From: Megalonaias nervosa
Lineage: Eukaryota; Mollusca; Bivalvia; Unionida; Unionidae
Assembly (NCBI GenBank): GCA_016617855.1
Contig: JAECUM010003705.1
Location: forward strand, 62,001 to 126,000
Direction of reading: 5' to 3'
DNA length: 64,000 nucleotides
The notes under the pieces are model-generated. The model was given only the letters and a program-made list of their open reading frames with translations, was not told the origin of the DNA and did not search any database. Shown here piece after piece: positions 52,083 to 61,000 of this stretch. Position 1 is the first letter of the stretch. Each line of letters starts with the position of its first letter. Both the position numbers and the translations under genes were made by a program.

Positions 52083-55000
52083 AATAACAACAGTACTTTT
52101 GATTTATTGTAATTAGATTCTTGAATTGAGAGCAGAATTTGACAGAAAATATACGTTTACTTTGTACGTTTGTACCGTTAGGTCGTTGAGTAGCGTGTGT
52201 ACCGTAGAACTTGTTTTGGTACGATCCCTTTATTTTTCATACATGGTCAGTACCACTAAATGATAATTATTTATTTTACATGTAATTTTTCATACACTGA
52301 AATTAATAATTATTTTTTCGTGTACGAAACATTACATAAAATATGGTATGTTGTCATTGTTCTTGCAAATAATAATAATAATAATACTAAGATGAAGAAG
52401 AAGAAGAAGAAAAAGAAGAAGAAGAAGAAAAACAACAACAACAACAATTCACGATGAAATAAGGAACCTTTTTGATAATGATGTACATGTTCAAAGTGCT
52501 CTTACTTAGTTTAATTTGCCCTTTATGGAGTATAATTACCATGGCATTTTTTATTCAGGGAGAATGCTATATATCTGTACATCTATTCCCTTTCCCACTC
52601 ACAGAAGCAGAATGTACTCTTTCCCACTCCCAGAAGTAGAATGTAAATTAACGATGTTTATTTAATTCTTTCTTTCATAAAAATTTCTCATTTATGACCA
52701 TAGGACTCTCCTCTTTTTATTAAGTCAAACTGCTTTCACTTTTTATTTTAAATTGAGAATGTCGGACAATATTTGTGCACGTTTTGTGACAAGTTATTCC
52801 TTTACTGGCAGTTTGTAGTTACTACACAAGATGCTCAATTTACAAAGAAAGTGAGCTTGTCCAGTGATCAACTTTTTTTTTAAAAATCTAGTAGTCTTTC
52901 AGGTACATTTCATAAAAAAAGAAAAGCCAAAACAGCTAACAAAATATGTCACACTTACTTGAGCTTCTTAACAGTTGGCTTTGGTCATCTTGATAATTAC
53001 AGGGTGATAATAATATCCAATAATTATTTAAGTAACAAAACCTAACATTTAAGGAACACACAGCAGCAAGGGTATCAAATTACTTCCCTCTTGGCGTAAA
53101 TTAAACTTAATTTATGGGCTTGGTGGTAAAACTGTCATGGTGTTGAATTTAAAAATCAACATTCTATCTGTAAACACCATTAAGTGGCTGCTCATAAGGT
53201 ATAAATTTGAGATTCTGGACCAATACACCAGCCAAAGGCCTTGTTAGAGGGGTGGCCATCACTGAAGGGCACTTCTGAACACAAAACTTGTCAGTGCCAT
53301 GGGATTCTGGCCATATATAGAGGATGACTGTTGGACAAGGAGATGCTCAAGAGGTGAACCATTGTAGTCTCAGTCTCTCTAAGTAAACACAAGTCAAGAA
53401 TGAATATTTCTGTTATTGGGGTGTTTTCTGAATTTGTTCCACTGCAGCCTCAGTTCAACATGAAATATCTGACAATTTTTCCTACAAGATATATTTCAGA
53501 ATATTAAATGTCCAATTTAAAATGTAATAAAACATCAAAAGAAAAATTTTATCCGATTTCAACTGAAGTGCTACTTCATTCTTTAATTGTCCCCAGAGAA
53601 AATGAAGAACTGTTGTCACAGAATTGTGTTACTTAATGTTTATGAATTATATATGAACAAACATGTACTAGGGATTGTTATTGTGTACAGTATTACCCGA
53701 GGAAAGTTTATTTTTGTCTTTAGCTTTTTCAAAATATTGGGTTCAGTTCACCCAGTGCTGCATGAGCAAAGTACTTGCAGTGAGAAACCCAATTACCTTA
53801 AGCTCTCTGGATTTCACCATAACCAGGGCGCTTATCGAGTAAAATCTGTATAATCTCAATAAGAGTTTTGCCATGAAGCTGTCCACTCTTTTATGGGAGC
53901 AATCTTAACCTGTGGAGGTATGTGAAATATAACATTTTTCACTATCCATGTTATGTGACAGAACTGTTCGATACATTGGATGTTCCAGTATTTATTCTAA
54001 GGTTTACAGATAGCTCTAAGGGCAGTTCCAGTAAAACATATATCCCCCCTGGGGAGGCACTTTAAAAAAATATATGTAGGAGGTTATGTCTGAGACCATT
54101 TCAATTCTGATAGTGGAGGGTTGGTTTAAAAAATTACTTCAGGTGTGGGTTGTGTTAACAAAATCAGAAATCACATGTAGGGGTGTCAGAAAAAGTGAAT
54201 ATATAATACTTAAATCACATCTAACCCCTGTCTTTGCAGTCTAAATCGTGGCAAATCAACGTACAGGAGAGAAAATGGGTTATTTGATTTTATTCGTCTC
54301 GAGTTATCCCGTGGTATTTGTGTATCCCGTATTCGAGTCAGTCGGTCATTACTGTACAGCGTGTTTGGTCAGCATGGCCAAAGAAAGTGTTAGACGATTG
54401 GGAAATGACGAACTCTCGAGTTTTCTACTGAAACGTGGAATCCAAGAAGAATATATCCAGAAATTTAGAGGTTTGCTATGTTGGAATTCAGTCTTTCAGT
54501 TCCATTCCACATTTGGTCTGATGTAGCTCTATCCACAAACACATCGGTGTACATTTAAGACACTTACCCGTATTTCTCGCGTCTCTTGGCGATATGTAAA
54601 TATTATTATTATCCATTCCCGTGTTTGACGACTTGTAAATCCACGTGGAATAACACAACCATGTGTCATGAGGCCATTTCGAACGTCATGGCTACATACG
54701 CTTGTTACCATGTACTGGTAAGTGTCTGAACTATAAGCTGGCGTGTTCCGGACAAATTTGTATGCAGCAATTGCGCATTTTAATAAAACAGGTGACATCA
54801 GAGCGTCCATCAATATATGATGGGGGGCTCATTTATCGGACTAAGAGCAGACCCCACTGGATATAATCACCAGAACTTGCTTGGACGTCAGAACTGTTTC
54901 TATGAATAATAACTGTTGAATTAGGCTACAGGAAATACATTTCTTTCTTGATATTATTTATTATCATATTCAGGGCAAATTTGTATTACTCATAATTTCT

Positions 55001-58000
55001 GACCATCTTAACTGAGCACTATAAAAAAGAATCTCTTTTAGTTTCCATTTTTACGGAAGTGTTTATTATTATTTTTGCAGTTAGTGAAAAATTACTGGTA
55101 TCTATTAGGATCAATGTCAAGACACTACACTCGTTCAGTATATGCAGTTGTTATCATTCACTTATGTGACATGCAGTTATGTATTCAATCATATAACAAT
55201 GGATCAGATAATTTTCACATCATTAATATACTGTGAATCACAAAAGTTTAGCAACCATTTAAAAATTTTATACCAGGTTTGGTTAACTGCAATTTCAGAG
55301 CAAACATTGGTAAAATTGCATGATTGCTGCAATTTGTAATGTGAGGTTGATATCACCAGATTTTAAGGGATGCTGTACTTCTTCCATTACAGTTATTCTG
55401 GATATATTTATCATATGAGACAATAGTGGTAAACAATGGGCAATAAGTACAGATTATTAACTGAGCATTGAGGAGATCATAGAAGACAACACTGAAGTAC
55501 CTACATTGAGCAGTGGGGGGATGATAAAAGATAGTACTGAAGTAACTACATCAAGAAGTGAGGGAACAGTAGAAGACAACACTGAAGTACCTACATCAAG
55601 AAGTGAAGGGATGATAGAAGACAACACAGAAGTACTTACATTGAGAAGTGGGGGGATTATTGAAGATAGTACTGAAATAACTACATCAAGAAGTGGGGGG
55701 ACAGTAGAAAACACTGAAGTACCTACATCAAGAAGTGGGTGGATGATAGAACAAACTGATGCAGATATCATTGCAGTGCAAACAAAGCAACCACAATCTC
55801 TCTATTTCAACACAAACATGGTGATAGATGCACTTATGTCTGCAATGTCTCAGTTCAATTGTGGCAGTTTCAGCATTGAAGAAGGCTCTAGTGCATGCAT
55901 GGCTATATCCCTGTGCACAGCAGTAACATATTTTGAGGGCAGCCGCATTTTAAATGCAGATGACTTATCCAGGCTGTCTGAATGTTTATTTGAATTGTGT
56001 GCAAAATGTTTGTCACACATGGCATTCTAACAAATTGGGACCACCATTACTGTCTGAAGCCAGTAAGATCTTGGGCGTGACTGGTCAACATTACATAGAA
56101 AAGGAAGTGTGGTTGGGTGCAAATGCTGGAATAGACAAATCCATTCTTTATGATGTTTTTCAGAGTTGCCTTTCTAAAGAGTCAAAGAAGGCAATTATTA
56201 TTACCCTCAAGCCAAGCCATACATTTTGTGGTTTTGATTAAAAACCAAATACAGATGGTATTTAATTCACACATACATTACCAGAGAGACATTCCATTTC
56301 ATGAGGCTGTCTATCAAGGAAATGGTGCAGCAGTCCTTTGCTGTCGAGATGACAAATTTGCAAAATTTCTTTTAAGTGAATATAGTAGAATGGTTCAGTG
56401 TGATTCACATGAGGGGGAAGCAACTGTCCTAATTTCAAAAAACTAAATAAATCAACTTCAAGTTTGTCCTCTTTGTGCTATACTGATGCAGATATTCTGA
56501 AATCAAAGCGACAAATGAAAAATTTAAATGCACAGAGAGATTATAGGAGAAATATGGCAAGCAAAAACAGTATGTGGTATAACAGCAATGCTTGTAATTT
56601 ATCTTGGGACGAAGCAGTGAACAATCTAAAAGATACTGTGAATAACATCAAAAATCACCTTACATCTAGGATTAGAGCCAAAGGGCTACTTCTTGTTGCT
56701 GATGCCATTGAACGTGATGTTTGTGTGCAATTGAAACATGCATGGTCTATATACAGTGAAACTAGTAAACATGAATATAATGAAGTAAGAGTAAAGGGTC
56801 CCATTTTAGGCTACAAGAGCAATGTTGCTCGAGATTTTATGCTTGAAAACTTGCCTGTCATTCTAGTGTATACAGCTGGTAAATATGGACCAGTGGTTTA
56901 TTTGACTAAAAGATTACAGGGTGCTGAATGGAGTAAACTGATTGATAACTTAAGGTGGCCTAACCATGATCAGATAGTAAAGGCAGAAATTGCATCTAAA
57001 TTGAATGATTTAATTGTTCCAGCCTTAAGTTTTGCAACAACAGAAAAAGACAGAAAACTCTTAAGGCTTATCCTTGCAAAATTGACTAGCAGAACTTACT
57101 TGAATAAACATAAAGTAGGTGGAGTGGTCTTTGAAAAGCATGGCATTAAATGCAATGAAGTTGAAATGTCTAACGGCTTGGAGAAATGGACTGAAACTAA
57201 ACAAACATGCAAAACAAACTATGAAAGCAAAAGGAGAAAGAAAGAGATATTGGTTCATGAAGAAGGTTCTGGTAGACTAATACTGGCAGAAAAATATCCA
57301 ATGTTAGCAACTTGTTTGCTCTCATTATTTGATAGTGCAGGCCAGGGATTACAAACACATTGACGTCTAATTTGCGAAACACTTTGTAAACAAAAAGTCA
57401 TGGCTGGACATGCCATGGGCTGTTTCTCTGTCACAACAAGTTTTTGGAATACCTATATCCGTGTCTGCTGCTTACACATACACACAAAACTTTTGATCCA
57501 AAACATTCCACGCAAAAAGGCATCATGAAGGTAAGGCTGTGAACCCTGAAATTTCACTTCGTAGATCAACTCAAGACAAAGGTGGATACTCTATAAACAG
57601 TCACTATGTTATGCATGCATTACAGTTATCTTTAAGAGAATTTAGTAACAAAGGATGTATTTTAGCAAGAGATGATAAGGCCTTAGTTCATACAGATGTA
57701 GAGGTTGTTCAGCGTCCATCAAAATCTTGGAAGCGAATAAGCTATTATGATCATGATTGGGAAAAAAGTTTGGAAAAAACTTTATCAATTACAACATATC
57801 AGTTTGTTAAAGTGTTGCAGCTGCAAAAAGAACGTGTCATTTCTCGCATAGGTTCTGTTGGCATCACCAAAGCTCGTGTACAGGGAGGTGGAGCCTAATT
57901 AATTAAAATCCACTATTTTGAACCCTCGGCTGCATTTAGACACATGAACGAACCCCTGTACATTATGTCTTTAGATCAATATACAAGTCACTTTTTGAAT

Positions 58001-61000
58001 AATGGCTCATTTGTCTCTCAGTTGCTTGTTATGGTTGATGGAGGTGGAGACGAACATCCACGAAATAAAATGACACCCTTTTGTTCAGTGCTTATTAGAT
58101 GGTTGCTCGATTTGGACAGATTCAAAGTGCAGAGCTTGGCTGAAGGAGATTCAAAATATTCTGTGGAGAGACTTCACACGGCAGAAAACAGAGCATCAAG
58201 TCAGTGTGGAATCATCTCATCAAAAAGAATTCATGAGAAAGAGTATGATGAACAGGGCACACTTGATTTAGACAAATTCTATGAAAATATGTCAGCTGCC
58301 CAGGAAGAAGCAGTAAAAAGAATTGATGACACATTTTATTCATCAGACCAAATAGATGCATATGTTGCACCTAAAACAATGGACTGGGTATTTGACCCAA
58401 ATTTCAAATCTGTAATAAAGAATTTTCTTGGTAAGAATGCATCCTATCAAATGGAAAATAATTTTATTATAAAGCCAAGTGGACCAATATGGGGAAAACT
58501 CTCTGAAAAATATGGACTTATAAAAGATAAGGCAATGAATGCTTATTGACTTTTAATGAACACAAATGATCCAAATATATCTACTCAAATGCATTATGCT
58601 TTTGCAACATACAGAACAGACGATAGATGGAGAGGTTTCCCTGTTAAGAGATATGAAATACAACCAATCTTGGATATGTCTCATCTGCCAGGATTTTTCA
58701 TTACCTTTCTTATCAAGACACATTAACGGCCATTCTGTCGCTTGAACAGGAAGGTGAAGCAAAAGATTGTTTTCTTACTCCAGATTTCTTTTTGCCAACC
58801 AGAAACATTAAGCACCTAATGGAATCGAGAGAAGATATTTTCACAGAAAACATGGAAAGTATCAGCAATCTTGTAGGTGTAAGCTGTGAGGATATACAAA
58901 TGTATCTTGATCATTTCAAAGAGAAGGAAAAACTTAAAACTGAGAGAAAGAAAATAAGTGAGAAATTTAAAGGTACTCCACTTGGTGTGCTTAATATAAA
59001 GCAGCTCGAGTATGTTTTGCACACTCCGTTAGGGGTTCAAGAACACCCAGATAGAAAGTTAAAGACACATATATTGCCAGAAGTGCACAAAGAGATTGCC
59101 AGAAAGAAGTTGTCAGAGAAGGAAGTTGATGCATTGGTCAAGTGTTGTATGTTGCAGAAAATTTGAATTAAACATACAGAAGGAAAAACTTAAAATCTGT
59201 GAAAAAAGTTCCTAGTTTATTTGATTTTAGGCTTTCATAAAAATTGTAGTTTCATTGCAGTTTGTGTTCTTTATTTTAATAGTGTTGTTGATACAGAAGT
59301 TGTACTTGATTTGGGGTTAATGTCATTTTCAGTTCTTTGTAGCCTATATGGCAGCTGGTACTGAAGATGGAAGAAGATTCAAAGAATCTGATGGCTGTTG
59401 GCAAGCTTTCACAAATACACATTGTACTGGTGCAGTAACTCAAACCAGTATAGATGGCAGTTATCAGAAAAGGCAGGACATGACAATGATGACTGTTCAT
59501 TTGATGGATTTTAGAAAAACAACTGACAATATTCATAGGTTTGAAGACATTTATTAAGGTCAAAAATGATACACTCATACAACTGTGGCATAAATGATAA
59601 ACCGGTACTTCTGCTGCTGCTGGTGCCATTGATCAGTTGCTTCATTTGATGTTTCAGTTCTCTCCTAACGTCATTCAGAGATGAGACCTCAGGTTGTTGG
59701 TAGATCATTATGGCTTTTACACCATTTTCAGCACAAGAGAATCTATATATAGCAGTCAATTTTACTACTGAAGAAGACATAAAAGGCCAAAGTGGGGTTT
59801 AAACCAATATGATGAACAGCAATCACAAAACATCTTACATCACTCTGCCAAGTTAGAACCTGCGATGCTGCTGCTGCTGCTGCTGTTGACAAGGGACAGT
59901 TGACAACAATGATGTTGATTTTAAAAGTACACTGGGCCCAAAATAATTATTCCTCAATTTTCATCCATTTTTGAAATCTAATTCAAGATAAGTTTTTGAT
60001 TTTAAAAAAATATTTTCAGGACAGGGACAGCCATTGTATCAAATATTTAAATTACATCCACTGGGTGGTTGGGATAAAAATCATGGCACTAATTTACTGT
60101 GGCCTGATCAAAGCAGAAACCTGATTGATGATGATGATAAACTGATTGATCAGTAAGGCTGTTGAAACAGTGCTTTGACATGCTATATTTCTTTTCTTTT
60201 GTATATCAATCATGCAACAAGGCATAAAAATAAGACATATCATTGAAGAAAATATATTTTTAAGACAAGAAATTATATAGTGTACAAGCAGGCATAAATA
60301 ATGCAGCATCACTTTCACAAGTTTAAATTTTTGTTTATTTCTGACAAATCAAGAAACATACATGGCTGACAGACAAAAGAACAAAAGATGATTGATTACA
60401 AAGAATGGATACAAATGTGAACTAGATTATATATCTCAGAATTCAGTATAGATTACCTCCAGTCTGCAGTCATTTAAATCGCATCTGTCCCCAACCCAAA
60501 ATTAAAATCGCTTCTACCACCCTCTAACCACTAGCTAGAAATTAGGTAAAATAATATGCTTCTGTAGGAAGTGATGTTTTTCGATTAAAATGCAGCAGAC
60601 GGTGGGTCGTAATTTTTTAAAATTGCTTCTATTGTGGGTTGGTTGAATTTAAAAGTGCCTTCCCTCCTAGGGGTATATGTTTTACTGGAACGGCCCTAAG
60701 TCATACAACACCATACTATCAGACAGATTATTGTTTAATTTTGCTAACAAGGATTTTAAGATATGTTCAACAAGTTTCAAAATATGTTAAACATAAAAAT
60801 TGCTGTAATGACCTGAAAATATAATCACATTATACACATATGAACACAAATATGCTTGGAAAATTTCATGATCTTTGTTGAGTGGTTTTTGTGCAATCTT
60901 ACTAGCAAGCTTTTCTGAACCTACAAAGGGTCATGACCAAAATCAATATAGCTCCCGCTGTAGGACAACATTCAAAATATATCACTACTAACTTAACACA

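Larger units (their letters stand above)
54020..60696 (+). mobile_element. Complete DNA transposon of unassigned type, decayed
   Basis: Ends: GGGCAGTTCCAGTAAAACAT at 54020 and, inverted, GGGCCGTTCCAGTAAAACAT at 60696. The first 24 bp differ by one base and similarity continues to about 47 bp (ggcacttt). TAA flanks both ends. All protein-like sequence lies between and on the plus strand: an exon-like segment (54375), a 45-bp repeat tract (55482), a peptidase-like module (55760-56446), a central region (56464-57363) and a transposase-like core (57430-59166). Stops and shifts break it in at least eight places. It lies in the longest FANCI intron. Confidence 0.85.

Noticed and set aside
52260..52457. 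Lys/Asn-rich plus-strand protein
   Set aside because: It is the translation of AAT, GAA and AAC triplet runs.
55482..55748. Regular 45-bp repeats as a CRISPR array
   Set aside because: The units are contiguous with no spacers, encode a clean 15-residue protein repeat, and lie in an animal transposon.
54020..60696. Calling the transposon a PIF/Harbinger element because of the TAA duplication
   Set aside because: The coding core does not show Harbinger transposase motifs and no Myb-like partner gene is visible, so the target size alone is not enough.
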